Shown here: positions 35,632 to 43,900 of the stretch, in pieces
Layout of the letters: every line of letters begins with the position of its first letter
Numbering within the stretch: the first letter of the stretch is position 1
NCBI GenBank assembly: GCA_966674685.1
Contig: CBKWJC010000034.1
Location: forward strand, 1-64,000
DNA length: 64,000 nucleotides
Direction of reading: 5' to 3'
From: Thainema sp966674685
GTDB lineage: Bacteria > Cyanobacteriota > Cyanobacteriia > Phormidesmidales > Phormidesmidaceae
The notes under the pieces: generated by a model
What the model saw: the letters and a program-made list of their open reading frames with translations, nothing else
What the model was told of the DNA's origin: nothing
Database searches by the model: none
Made by a program: the position numbers and the translations under genes

Positions 35632-36453
35632 CTACCGCACAGCCATAAGGGCTTGGGCAATTTCTTTGAAGTTCTGATTTGCTTTATGGCTGGGTCGATG
35701 GGCCCGCAGGGGCAGCCCAGCAGCCGCGGCATTGCTCACTTCAGCAGAATCCTTGATGTAGTTAAAGCAATGCACTCCAATCTGGCTTAACAAAGCCGGT
35801 AGGGTAGGAAAGCCATCCTCAGCAGGCTTCTCAGTCAGACCTAAATTATCTCGATGTAACGCTCGATCCTGGACTCGATTCGGGACAACGCCCAGAATTC
35901 TTGGAGCCGGACGAAGCCTAAGTTTATCGGACTTTTCCATCACCCAAGCTAGCAATGTTGCCGCACTCATCATATCTTTGGAGTCGGGTTGAATGGGAAT
36001 GACAACGAAGTTGGCAGCCGTAAGTGCCATTTTATGGGCTAGATCGATCGTTCCAGGACAGTCAAAGATCAGGTAATCATGGGGAAGGGGATAATCTTCC
36101 AACCGATCCTTCAAGATTTCCGTTTTTCGATCAGCCGTCGAAAGCCGTTCAATCAGCTCACTCAAGGACTCATCTCCCAGCAGAACTTGCATCCTATCTT
36201 TTTGCCAGCAGTTATAGAGGGGCCAATTTCCGTTAAAGTCATCTTCGAGAATGCAGTCAATTTTTTCATCTGGGCCTGGATTCTCACCCCCCAAACCAAC
36301 AAATGCCTTCAGTGATGCGTTGGGGTCAAGTCCGAATAGGCAGACCGAGAAACCTGCCAAAAAAAGTTCGTAGCCAACATTGACCGCAAGAGTGGTTTTA
36401 CCTGACCCTCCAGCGTTACTCATCAAAGCGACTCGTATCTGATTTTCATTCAT
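35632..36453 (-). CDS. parA: ParA-family partition ATPase
   Basis: A 273-residue ParA without the long N-terminal DNA-binding domain (type Ib-like length). It starts NQIRVALMSNAGGSGKTTLAVNV, the deviant Walker A, and later has YLIFDCPGTIDLAHKMALTAA (Walker B and switch) and VVIPIQPDSKDMMSA. It works with ParB and the parS sites to position the replicon. A candidate parS palindrome lies 22 bp upstream of its start and may autoregulate the operon. Confidence 0.88.
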   Translation of the reverse strand: MNENQIRVALMSNAGGSGKTTLAVNVGYELFLAGFSVCLFGLDPNASLKAFVGLGGENPGPDEKIDCILEDDFNGNWPLYNCWQKDRMQVLLGDESLSELIERLSTADRKTEILKDRLEDYPLPHDYLIFDCPGTIDLAHKMALTAANFVVIPIQPDSKDMMSAATLLAWVMEKSDKLRLRPAPRILGVVPNRVQDRALHRDNLGLTEKPAEDGFPTLPALLSQIGVHCFNYIKDSAEVSNAAAAGLPLRAHRPSHKANQNFKEIAQALMAVR

Positions 36454-36475
36454 ATTTTTGTCGTCGAGACTCGCT

Positions 36476-36493
36476 TATTATTCTGGAATAATA
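36476..36493. promoter_or_regulatory. Candidate parS site 2, upstream of parA
   Basis: TATTATTCTGGAATAATA, 8-bp perfect arms around TG, matching the palindrome in parB at 17 of 18 positions. It sits in the promoter region of parAB, where ParB binding would both mark the centromere and repress the operon. Confidence 0.65.
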
Positions 36494-36603
36494 GGTACGC
36501 TCATCCAAATAGATGTCCCAATAGTACGGCAAAATATCAGAGTTGGAACAGCATCTTAGTGCCCTTATCAACCATACGGGTAAACGGATTGGACTAAACA
36601 GGC

Positions 36604-37686
36604 TCAATCAATGGTATCAGTCGTATTAGTAGAAATCTGAGCTTCAATCTCTTGAATGGCGGTCTCCAATTCCACTTCCAACTGTTCTGCTGAAGGAAGC
36701 CGATCTCGCAATGTGGGTGGTAGTTCTTCCCGTAGTTTGTAGGTCGAAACACCAATGGGATTTTGAACCGTTTCCAGCGCAAACTCTACCACCGTGCGTT
36801 TTTTTGAGCGACAGAGAACAATTCCAATCGTGGGATCATCACGTTCGTCTCGCAGTAATCGGTTCACTGCAGTGACATAGAAGTTCATCTTGCCAGCATA
36901 TTCCGGTTTGAATTCTGTCATCTTCAGGTCAATTACGACATAGCAGTGCAGCTTCAGATGATAGAGCAACAAGTCAATGAAATACTCGTCACCCTCCACA
37001 TCAAGACGATACTGACTGCCGACAAATGCAAACCCAACACCCAGCTCTAGCAAGAAATCACGTATCCGCTCAACCAAAGCACGCTCCAAGTCCCGTTCTT
37101 GAGCGGCTGCATCCAAAGTTAAGAACGAGAAATTATAGGGGTCTCTCAGGATCTGGCGGCTGAGGTCAGAGCGTTCAGGTGGCAAGGTTCGCTCAAAATT
37201 TGTAATGGCTTCGCCTTGGCGCTCATACAGTCCCGTCTCGATCTGCATCTCCAAAATATTGCGACTCCAGCCGTTTTGGAGCGTTTGCTGAACATACCAC
37301 AATCGCGCCTGCGGGTCTTTGACCTGATCGAGCAGACGAACATTGTGCCCCCAGGGAATTTGTGCAACAAGCTGTTGCATAATTTGTTCGTCCGGATACG
37401 CTTCAGCAAATGCCCGCATATATTTCAGGTTGCGAGGGGAGAATCCTTTCATATCCGGAAACTCTCGCTTCAGATCCTTGGCCAGACGGTCAATGACTTT
37501 GCTCCCCCAACTCTGTTGTTGCTGTCGTTGGAGGATATCCTGACCAATGTGCCAGTAGAGTAACACAAGCTCGCGATTAACAGCCAGCGCGGCTTTGATC
37601 TGCGCCTGACGGATGCGCGTCTTCAGGTCACTCAAAAAAGCAGCGTAGTTTTCTTCTTCAGGAAACAGAGAGGGAGAGGTTGGCAT
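36604..37686 (-). CDS. YhcG/DUF1016-family PD-(D/E)XK nuclease
   Basis: A 360-residue protein of the DUF1016 (YhcG, RmuC-unrelated) nuclease family, near its usual length. The N-terminal domain has LVLLYWHIGQDIL and FSPRNLKYMRAFAEAYP. The C-terminal nuclease domain has YFIDLLLYHLKLHCYVVIDLK with the D...(D/E)xK active-site pattern, then GKMNFYVTAVN and TIGIVLCRSK. These genes are common next to mobile or restriction genes. It is a stand-alone gene here, 150 bp downstream of the parA promoter, and marks the edge of the conjugative module. Confidence 0.88.
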   Translation of the reverse strand: MPTSPSLFPEEENYAAFLSDLKTRIRQAQIKAALAVNRELVLLYWHIGQDILQRQQQQSWGSKVIDRLAKDLKREFPDMKGFSPRNLKYMRAFAEAYPDEQIMQQLVAQIPWGHNVRLLDQVKDPQARLWYVQQTLQNGWSRNILEMQIETGLYERQGEAITNFERTLPPERSDLSRQILRDPYNFSFLTLDAAAQERDLERALVERIRDFLLELGVGFAFVGSQYRLDVEGDEYFIDLLLYHLKLHCYVVIDLKMTEFKPEYAGKMNFYVTAVNRLLRDERDDPTIGIVLCRSKKRTVVEFALETVQNPIGVSTYKLREELPPTLRDRLPSAEQLEVELETAIQEIEAQISTNTTDTID

Positions 37687-37832
37687 ACAGCAACAGTGTT
37701 GTTCGTCAGTCTAATTATGATGATGGAGTCAGAAACGATTACGTTTGCGCAAGTGTATGCTCCATACGATTCAGTGGTGTGCTCTCACTCCCGGCGAGAT
37801 CCTAAACTCATCACCAGCACAAGAGTCCCACC

Positions 37833-38052
37833 CTACAACTTACCTATCGAGGCCAAGTTTACTACACCGCATCCAAATCTTATTCCATCATTATCGCTAG
37901 CAAAAACTTCCTAGCACCTATCGAAGTCTTCTCACTCCAACAAAGCACTATGAATTTCAAATTCAGCCGCTGAAGACTCCCAACTAGCGCACCATACGAT
38001 TTTTCGGCAAGCGTTATGTCGCTCAGCCATCTTCCCTGTTCAGCATGGCTTA
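37833..38052 (+). pseudogene. Decayed DUF4278 gene copy
   Basis: The bases align with the intact DUF4278 genes at 41670 and 43368. CTACAACTTACCTATCGAGG replaces the ATG-CAACT-type start, and the segment around 37985-38025 retains the CGCACCAT.CGATT and GGCAAGC.TATG words of the 3' part. The sequence after the stop (GCATGGCTTAATCT) also matches that after the 43368 gene. The start codon is lost and the frame is broken by stops and shifts. The remnant of the ribosome site (ACAAGAGTCCCACC) is also visible. Confidence 0.6.
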
Positions 38053-38830
38053 ATCTCCAACCTTATGAGAACCTGAAAGCCGCGGTGAGGTAGCGGAGTA
38101 TCTACAGCGCTTTCAGCAGGTTCCCAACTGCTTGCCGTCTTCGATCCTCGTTGATGTATGGATCAAGACGAATGATGAAATTGGATATGTATAACAGAAC
38201 CCAATCATTGGCAGTAGTTAATGCTAGTTGATAATTACACTAAAAATTACACTACGTTTTCAAGCAACAGATTTCAGTGCCATTAACCCAGATATATCAA
38301 CCATGCTGATTCCACGTGGTGGGCACTTTTTATTGTTGAGTGCTACAAAGAGCCAGGTTCGTGTTTGCGTACTTATTCGTGTTACTTTAATAAGTTGCTA
38401 TAAAGAGGACACGAATAAGTACGCAACAGTTGGGCATCCCCCCTCTTAGAATGGCTCACCTCTGCGATCGCATTACCTGCTCAAGCTGAGATGAGTCATC
38501 TGCCTGCATCCGGGATCGTAAACTTTGGTATCCGCTCTGCGGAATCCCCAGCATCAACGGGGTAGTCTATTAGCAAGGAGCTAAAAAACTCCTTGTTCAA
38601 GGAACAATTCAATTGCCCAATAAAAGGAGGTCAGTATCGATTTCCGATTGAATCTGTTTCATATCCAACTAACGGCATCCAACTCAGTTGTTGATATTTC
38701 CTAAACTTAACAGTAGAGAGCCTTTGCTGTGCATTTGCAGCACTCTAGCTAGTCTCAACTCATGCAGGAAATCACTCAGCGTTGCTAGTCTGGATGCCGT
38801 TATTGTCATTTTTTAGGACATCACAGATTA
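38053..38830. other. Long intergenic region with inverted repeats and no supported gene
   Basis: No convincing gene in this 778-bp stretch. A short frame around 38070-38172 (EVAEYLQRFQQV...VDVWIKTNDEIGYV, stop) looks like the tail of a lost gene, possibly an SH3-like protein. It also holds the strong inverted repeat at 38365-38426. Small hairpins occur near 38575-38610 (AAGGAG/CTCCTT), and an AACGGCATCCA / TGGATGCCGTT pair lies at 38671-38681 and 38791-38801. Confidence 0.5.
38365..38426. repeat. 18-bp perfect inverted repeat with TTATTCGTGT core
   Basis: Arms TTGCGTACTTATTCGTGT (38365-38382) and its exact complement (38409-38426) are separated by 26 bp whose ends are partly complementary (TACTTTA and TAAAGAGG). 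There is no T run, so it is not a typical terminator. A related inverted repeat lies at 41149-41198, and a single half site at about 46277. Confidence 0.75.
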
Positions 38831-41059
38831 TCACAACTGATACTCGGAAATGTTGGCGTTGATGCGCCAGTCCAGCAGCGTATATCGCTGGCGATCGCGC
38901 ACCTGTCCGACTGCGATCGCAACCGCTTTCTTGGGGCCAACAATGATGGCTAACTGCTTGGCGCGGGTGAGTCCGGTATAGAGCAGATTACGGGTCAGCA
39001 TCAGGTAGTGCTGCGTAAACAGCGGCAGAATGACCACTGGATATTCGCTGCCTTGCGATTTATGAATCGTGACCGCCCAGGCTAAGGTCAGCTCATTCAA
39101 ATCCGCTGCGTCATAGGTGACCCACCGCTGGTCATACTGCACGGTGACCGCCTGCTCCTCGGCATCAATCTCGACGACGGTGCCTAAGTCGCCATTGAAC
39201 ACATCTCGCTCATAGTCATTCACCTGCTGCAACACCCGATCGCCGACCCGCAGGATTTGACTGCCGCGATTCAGCTCTGCGGTCTGGGGCTGAGCCGGAT
39301 TCAACCAGGTTTGCAGCACTTGATTGAGATTACGAGTGCCCATCGTTCCCCGGCGGGAGGGACAGAGGACTTGCACATCGCGGACGGGATTGAAGCCTAA
39401 AGTCGGAATCAGCTCCTGGATTAGATCTTTCATGCCTTGAATACCCGGTTCCGGTTCCGGTGCCCCAAGCCAGAGGCAGTCACTACGCGGTCGGGGAGAC
39501 ACTGATTCCAGCTGAGGAAAGTCGCCATGGTTAATTCGGTGGGCATTGACCACAATCTGACTAGCCTGAGCTTGCCGAAACACCTGCGTCAGTCGCACCA
39601 CGGGAATGCAGCCGGAGTCTATTAGGTCGCGCAGCACGTTACCGGGGCCAACGCTGGGCAGCTGGTCGATATCGCCCACCAGCAGTAAGTGCGCCTGGGC
39701 TGGAATCGCTTTGAGCAGGGCATTGGCTAGGAACAGATCCAGCATGGAGGCTTCATCAATTACGACGGCATCGGTATCGAGCGGATTAGCCTCATGTCGC
39801 TGAAAGCTCATGTGGCTGGGGTCAAATTCCAAGAGGCGGTGAATGGTTTTGGCTTCTCTGCCGGTCATCTCACTCAGGCGCTGGGCCGCTCGACCGGTGG
39901 GAGCCGCCAGCAGTAAGCGTTTACCCATCGCGTTCCAGAGGGCGACAATAGTGCGGGTGGTGAAGGTTTTGCCGCAGCCGGGGCCACCCGTCAGAATCAG
40001 CACCCGTTGGCTAGCGGCCATCTCCACAGCTTGCTGTTGTTCGAGGGAGAGCGGCAGACCCGTGGTGTCGATGACGCGCTGAATCCAGCGCTGGACGCGG
40101 GCTACATCGACCGTCACGGTTTGAGAGAGGAGCAGCTGCACCTGCTGGGCCAGGTGTTGTTCGGCGGAGTAGAAGGCGGGTTTATAGCAGCAGGCTTGCT
40201 CATCATGATGATGCAGGATCAGCTCTTGCTCGCTGGCCATCTGCTCAATCAGCGGGTCTAGGACTTCGGGATGGGGCTGATGGTCCTCAATCGTGAGCCA
40301 CTTCATGGCTGTCTGCACCAGTTCAGCTTTGGGCAGATAGCAGTGGCCTTGGTCAGCGGCTTCACTGAGGACATGGACTAGTCCCGCTCGGTAGCGGAAT
40401 TCGGAGTTGGGGGCAATACCCAGGTTACGGGCAATCGCATCGGCGGTGACAAAGCCAATGCCGTAGACATCGGTGGCGAGGCGATAGGGGTTATGAGTGA
40501 CGACGGCGATGGCATCGTTGCCATAGGTTTTATAGATTTTGACGGCATAGGTGGTGGAGACGCCGTGGCTTTGCAGAAACAGCATCACTTCTTTAATAGC
40601 CTGCTGTTCGATCCAAGCGGCTTGAATCAGCTCAATCCGTTTGCGCGCGATGCCGGGGACTTCAATCAGCCGATCGATGTCCTGTTCAATCACATCCAGC
40701 GTCTCTAAGCCAAAGTGGTTGACGATGCGACGAGCGGTGATGGGGCCAACGCCTTTGATTAGCCCGCTGCCGAGGTACTTTTCAATGCCCGTGAGGGTAG
40801 CGGGTTTGGTTTCCTGGTAGTGCTTGACTTGAAATTGGCTGCCGTATTTGGGATGTTCTCGCCAGAAGCCGAACAGCTTGAGGGTTTGGCCCGGTTCGAT
40901 ATGGGCAAAGGTGCCGACGATGGTGATCAGCTCCGGTTCGCTGGTGACGTTGAGGCGAGCCACGGTATAGCCCGTGTCATCGGCATGAAAGGTGAGGCGT
41001 TCAACAACGCCATGCAGATGAATCAGGGCGGGCAAATCGGCAGCGGTCATTGGGAGCAA
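38831..41059 (-). CDS. recD2: RecD2-like superfamily 1 DNA helicase
   Basis: A 742-residue helicase of the RecD2/TraA type. The N-terminal OB-like region (LHGVVERLTFHADDTGYTVA, GFWREHPKYGSQFQVK) is followed by helix-hairpin-helix repeats (LGSGLIKGVGPITARRIV, VPGIARKRIELIQ) typical of RecD2. The motor has Walker A LTGGPGCGKTFTTRT (about 355), DEASMLDLFLA (motif II), VGDIDQLPSVGPGNVL (III), and late motifs LAWAVTIHKSQGSEYP and LYTGLTRAK. RecD2 unwinds 5'-3' and acts in repair. It is a single gene, not part of a RecBC operon. Confidence 0.92.
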   Translation of the reverse strand: MLPMTAADLPALIHLHGVVERLTFHADDTGYTVARLNVTSEPELITIVGTFAHIEPGQTLKLFGFWREHPKYGSQFQVKHYQETKPATLTGIEKYLGSGLIKGVGPITARRIVNHFGLETLDVIEQDIDRLIEVPGIARKRIELIQAAWIEQQAIKEVMLFLQSHGVSTTYAVKIYKTYGNDAIAVVTHNPYRLATDVYGIGFVTADAIARNLGIAPNSEFRYRAGLVHVLSEAADQGHCYLPKAELVQTAMKWLTIEDHQPHPEVLDPLIEQMASEQELILHHHDEQACCYKPAFYSAEQHLAQQVQLLLSQTVTVDVARVQRWIQRVIDTTGLPLSLEQQQAVEMAASQRVLILTGGPGCGKTFTTRTIVALWNAMGKRLLLAAPTGRAAQRLSEMTGREAKTIHRLLEFDPSHMSFQRHEANPLDTDAVVIDEASMLDLFLANALLKAIPAQAHLLLVGDIDQLPSVGPGNVLRDLIDSGCIPVVRLTQVFRQAQASQIVVNAHRINHGDFPQLESVSPRPRSDCLWLGAPEPEPGIQGMKDLIQELIPTLGFNPVRDVQVLCPSRRGTMGTRNLNQVLQTWLNPAQPQTAELNRGSQILRVGDRVLQQVNDYERDVFNGDLGTVVEIDAEEQAVTVQYDQRWVTYDAADLNELTLAWAVTIHKSQGSEYPVVILPLFTQHYLMLTRNLLYTGLTRAKQLAIIVGPKKAVAIAVGQVRDRQRYTLLDWRINANISEYQL

Positions 41060-41148
41060 AATGAGTTATGGAGGGGGCTGGCTCAATCATAGCGAGACCG
41101 CTGAAGGAGGGAGCGGATGAAGTGCGATCGCACTTTCAATGTCACGGA

Positions 41149-41198
41149 ATTTATTCGTGTTGTTTTGATTTTATACTTTTAAAGTAACACGAACAAAT
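41149..41198. repeat. Imperfect inverted repeat related to the one at 38365
   Basis: Arms ATTTATTCGTGTTGTTTT (41149-41166) and AAAGTAACACGAACAAAT (41181-41198) are complementary at 15 of 18 positions with a 14-bp loop. The core TTATTCGTGTT and the neighbouring AAAGTAACAC recall the 38365 repeat. The two repeats bracket recD2. Confidence 0.65.
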
Positions 41199-41371
41199 GG
41201 AACAGCGATGAATTATCAGCTGGACGGTCATTTGAGCAGATCGGTTACAAGGTGCGATCTCAACTAAAAAGCCCGATCACGATGACTAGGCTGAGGTGAG
41301 ATTGGTCACGGGATGGAATTGCGATCGCACTTTTACCGCTGCTGATAAAGTGCGATCGCAACTCTACAAAC

Positions 41372-41459
41372 CAGAACACCTGAAACCAACACCTGAGCAC
41401 TCCTCAACAAACCTGAAGGGCAGATTGGGATACTAAGGACATCAAGCACAGAGCAACAC
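41372..41459 (+). repeat. 88-bp leader repeat, copy 1
   Basis: Starts CAGAACACCTGAAA and ends GAGCAACAC; matched by 42942-43029 at all but three positions. It lies directly upstream of a ribosome binding site and a small ORF in both copies, so it is probably the promoter and 5' leader of a duplicated gene module. GATACT within it could be a -10 element. Confidence 0.75.
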
Positions 41460-41482
41460 ACCTCACCCCACAGGAGTCCACC

Positions 41483-41605
41483 ATGAACCGCACCGCACCA
41501 ACCACTCGCGCTCAACGTCAACAAGCCATTCAAGAGCGGATGTTAAGCAATCGGAACCTGTTGGGTAAAACTCCCATGAAGCCAGAGCAACCGAGCATCC
41601 TTTAA
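41483..41605 (+). CDS. Small 40-residue protein after leader copy 1
   Basis: ATG at 41483 preceded by AGGAG seven bases upstream. The product begins MNRTAPTTRAQRQQAIQERM and is basic and Gln-rich with no membrane segment. I recognise no family. It is followed 64 bp later by a DUF4278 gene with its own AGGAG, so the two are probably co-transcribed from the 88-bp leader. The parallel module at 43056 has a different small protein in the same place. Confidence 0.6.
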   Translation: MNRTAPTTRAQRQQAIQERMLSNRNLLGKTPMKPEQPSIL

Positions 41606-41669
41606 TTTCTAATCTTTGACCGCTGCCCCAGTCATTTCATTCCACCTTCACCCCCACAGGAGCCTCACC

Positions 41670-41894
41670 ATGCAACTCACCTATCGCGGCCACGCTTACC
41701 AAACTTCTTCTGTAGTTCTCCCGACCATCGTTGCTGAGCAAGAATTACTGACCACCTATCGCGGTATTCCAACCACTGCAAAGCGCTACGAGTTTGAAGT
41801 GGCAAAGCTGGAAAATCCCAACTGGCGCACCATGCGATTCATGGGCAAGCACTATGCCGTTCCTGCACTACGATTGGCATCCATCACCTATTAG
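41670..41894 (+). CDS. DUF4278 protein, copy 1
   Basis: A 74-residue protein of the small cyanobacterial DUF4278 family: MQLTYRGHAYQTSS start, YRGIPTTAKRYEFEV middle, and NWRTMRFMGKHY near the end. The start at 41670 is chosen because it has AGGAG 8 bases upstream and matches the family N terminus; an upstream in-frame start would add an unrelated 18 residues. Function unknown. About 75% identical by eye to the copy at 43368. A strong hairpin terminator follows at 41908. Confidence 0.82.
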   Translation: MQLTYRGHAYQTSSVVLPTIVAEQELLTTYRGIPTTAKRYEFEVAKLENPNWRTMRFMGKHYAVPALRLASITY

Positions 41895-41907
41895 AAATAG
41901 CTCCAAT

Positions 41908-41949
41908 AGAAAACACCTTGACTATGAAGATCAAGTCAAGGTGTTTTCT
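41908..41949 (+). terminator. Hairpin terminator after DUF4278 copy 1
   Basis: Perfect 16-bp arms AGAAAACACCTTGACT and AGTCAAGGTGTTTTCT around a 10-base loop, 13 bp after the stop codon. The 3' arm itself carries the TTTT. Confidence 0.8.
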
Positions 41950-42356
41950 GGTATTTATTCACTGAAAAGTTAAACGTAAATCATTGCTTACAGCACTCAG
42001 TTTCGTCAGTCGAGGGACTTCCTCACATGATTGATACTGTGTAGAGATGCCTCGATACCGTCGTTTTTGCTTGTTGCGTCTCTGGGTATCTATCGCAGAG
42101 CTCTCTTATAAAGTAGTCGAGGAATGATCAACAACGATGTAGAGTGCTGCTGTTTTTGGCGGATCAGATTCAGTCGTTAAATCGATAGCAAACCTCCTAT
42201 TTAACGTAAACTGAATTGTTCGAACCGAGGGAAGAAATATTCACCTCTTGTTATTAGCATACTCCTATCATCATCAAATGCTGATACCTGATACCAAAGT
42301 TCATCTTTTGCCGGGTTGCGATCGCACGTCTCACTCATCCCTGCTCCCTCAATAAA
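41950..42356. other. Intergenic region between convergent terminators, no gene seen
   Basis: About 400 bp between the terminator of the DUF4278 gene and the terminator of the psb34-like gene. I see no supported gene, repeat or RNA in it. One HIP1-like GCGATCGC lies near 42318. Confidence 0.5.
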
Positions 42357-42384
42357 AAAGCATTCCGCCCCCGCAGAATGCTTT
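42357..42384 (-). terminator. Terminator of the psb34-like gene
   Basis: On the minus strand, AAAGCATTC and GAATGCTTT form 9-bp arms around a G-rich loop, followed by TTTATT. It lies 48 bp beyond the stop codon of the gene at 42432. Confidence 0.75.
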
Positions 42385-42431
42385 AACGACTGATGTGGAT
42401 GTGAATGACCTAGCAAGAAAACTAAAAGCAA

Positions 42432-42758
42432 CTAGCTGACGGCGGCGGACGTTAGGATTAGACCCACGACTAGCAGAGCGGCGGCGGCGGCCTGAAACGC
42501 ATACTGACGAGCTTGTTCTGGAGAGGGGAAGACTGCCGCATACATGTCCGGCTCGATTGCATAGTTGTTGGTTAAGCCTTCCTGGTCAACGGTTGCACCA
42601 TTCGCGGCAGGACGACGAAACTCAGTGCCGTTACGCTGCATCCGCGCATAAGCCTCGGCTGGAACCAACTCGCGGCTCGTATCGATGAGCTGAGCGCGAG
42701 TGGCGTTGATATCGCGAGCGAGAGCATTGAAATCGAGAGTAGCGGTGGAGTGGGTCAT
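42432..42758 (-). CDS. Psb34/Ssl1498-like small membrane protein
   Basis: A 108-residue protein from the ATG at 42758, chosen because AGAGG lies 6 bases upstream; a longer frame starts at 42788. The C-terminal half has GLTNNYAIEPDMYAAVFPS and a single C-terminal helix (QAAAAALLVVGLILTSAAVS). This matches the ssl1498 light-harvesting-like family, whose members (Psb34) bind photosystem II assembly intermediates. The N-terminal 50 residues are extra, and their helical DINATRAQLIDTSREL stretch is not part of the canonical short protein. Thylakoid location is expected. The family call is from memory of its signature. Confidence 0.65.
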   Translation of the reverse strand: MTHSTATLDFNALARDINATRAQLIDTSRELVPAEAYARMQRNGTEFRRPAANGATVDQEGLTNNYAIEPDMYAAVFPSPEQARQYAFQAAAAALLVVGLILTSAAVS

Positions 42759-42941
42759 GGGAGCCTCTGTTGTGAACTTCCGTAACAATAATGTAACACT
42801 CTGTTAACAAAACTTGCAATGAAAAAGAATTTATATTAGCGGATGCCTCCCATTAGACAGGCTCATCACTCAACTTCCCACCCGCGATCGCAGATTTGCT
42901 ACTGCTCATGAAAGTGCGATCTCAGATTCAGACCAGCCAAA

Positions 42942-43029
42942 CAGAACACCTGAAAACAACACCTGAACACTCCTCAACAAACCTGAAGGGCAGATTGGGA
43001 TACTCAGGACATCAAGCACAGAGCAACAC
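42942..43029 (+). repeat. 88-bp leader repeat, copy 2
   Basis: Second copy of the leader at 41372-41459, differing at three positions. It ends 27 bp before the start of a 51-codon gene that carries AAGGAG. Confidence 0.75.
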
Positions 43030-43055
43030 CCCTCGTCTCCCAAGGAGCCTTCACC

Positions 43056-43211
43056 ATGAAAGCACTCACTAATCGTCCTTATCCCCGCGTTGCTACACCT
43101 GAAATTGAAGTCGGTGGTCTTCCCCCTCAACCCCTGTTCCGCTCTCGCCTATCTGCCCGCTGGGTTCGCGACGAAGAGGGCAAGCTGGTTTGCCGTTGGG
43201 CGCACTGGTAA
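43056..43211 (+). CDS. Small 51-residue protein after leader copy 2
   Basis: ATG at 43056 with AAGGAG 8 bases upstream. The product begins MKALTNRPYPRVATPEIEVG and ends in a basic, Trp-rich segment (SARWVRDEEGKLVCRWAHW). Composition and the ribosome binding site make it a convincing gene. I recognise no named family, though the sequence has the feel of small conserved cyanobacterial proteins. It precedes a DUF4278 gene, as does the 40-residue gene at 41483. Confidence 0.65.
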   Translation: MKALTNRPYPRVATPEIEVGGLPPQPLFRSRLSARWVRDEEGKLVCRWAHW

Positions 43212-43274
43212 ACACCGGAAACTCAGATTTTCAATTCAACCCGACGCATCGGCGCATCAACACACCCACCTTCA

Positions 43275-43385
43275 CCCCCAAAGGAGCCTTCACCATGCAA
43301 CTGACCTATCGCTGCCTAATCCACCTGTCCAGATGGGGTCGAGCTGCCCCCCAAAGGAGCCTTCACCATGCAACTGACCTATCGC
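43275..43385 (+). repeat. 38-bp direct repeat duplicating a ribosome site and start codon
   Basis: CCCCCAAAGGAGCCTTCACC followed by the first six codons of the DUF4278 gene occurs at 43275-43312 and again at 43348-43385, 73 bp apart. The upstream copy starts a frame (ATG at 43295) that runs out of register with the gene to a stop at about 43435, so it is a decoy or leader start, while the downstream copy starts the real gene. Confidence 0.75.
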
Positions 43386-43583
43386 GGCCATGCTTACCAA
43401 ACTACTTCCGCTGCTCTCCCGACCATCGTTGCTGAGCAAGAACTCCTCACCACCTATCGCGGTATTCCAACCACTGTAAAGCGCTACGAATTCAAGGTGG
43501 AGAAGCTGGAAAATCCCAACTGGCGCACCATGCGATTCATGGGCAAGCGATATGTCGCAGCTCCCACTCTCACCTTTGCATAA
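43368..43583 (+). CDS. DUF4278 protein, copy 2
   Basis: A 71-residue DUF4278 protein: MQLTYRGHAYQTTS, YRGIPTTVKRYEFKV and NWRTMRFMGKRY. It is a close paralogue of the gene at 41670 with a different C-terminal tail (VAAPTLTFA). AAGGAG lies upstream of its ATG. The upstream duplicated start at 43295 may compete for ribosomes. It is the last gene of the second leader/small-ORF/DUF4278 module. Confidence 0.82.
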   Translation: MQLTYRGHAYQTTSAALPTIVAEQELLTTYRGIPTTVKRYEFKVEKLENPNWRTMRFMGKRYVAAPTLTFA

Positions 43584-43624
43584 TGGCTTAATCTTCTACG
43601 TCGGCTATTCAACAGAGAGAAGGC

Positions 43625-43651
43625 AGCACCCGTCGCTTGATGGGTGCTTTT
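43625..43651 (+). terminator. Terminator after DUF4278 copy 2
   Basis: AGCACCC and GGGTGCT form 7-bp arms around a 10-base loop, followed by TTTT, 42 bp after the stop codon. Confidence 0.8.
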
Positions 43652-43900
43652 CCATTGTTCAGGTGGCCAGTTGCGATCGCAGCTTGATTCCCGTACCAAA
43701 TGATTTGCACCTTTTCCTTCAAACGCTTGTAACTTTTTCAAGGTAGTTCACGTCAACAGGGTTATCGGTCAGTACGTAAACGGCTGCGATCGCTGTGAAG
43801 TCTCCCATACTAGCCTCGCGTCTCATAGATGGAAACCGATGTGATAATGCCATCCATCGGTGCCGAGGCCGCATTCCGTCTCTTTTTGAAGAACGAGTTT

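Noticed and set aside
38228..38449. 73-codon frame covering the 38365 inverted repeat
   Set aside because: No ribosome site, and its sequence is dictated by the inverted repeat.
37687..38830. Possible tRNA or integration site next to the conjugative module
   Set aside because: No cloverleaf or tRNA 3' end could be recognised by eye in this gap or elsewhere in the window.
41094..41370. Multiple GCGATCGC octamers as a possible special repeat
   Set aside because: HIP1 is spread genome-wide in cyanobacteria and is also common inside genes here; not a local element.
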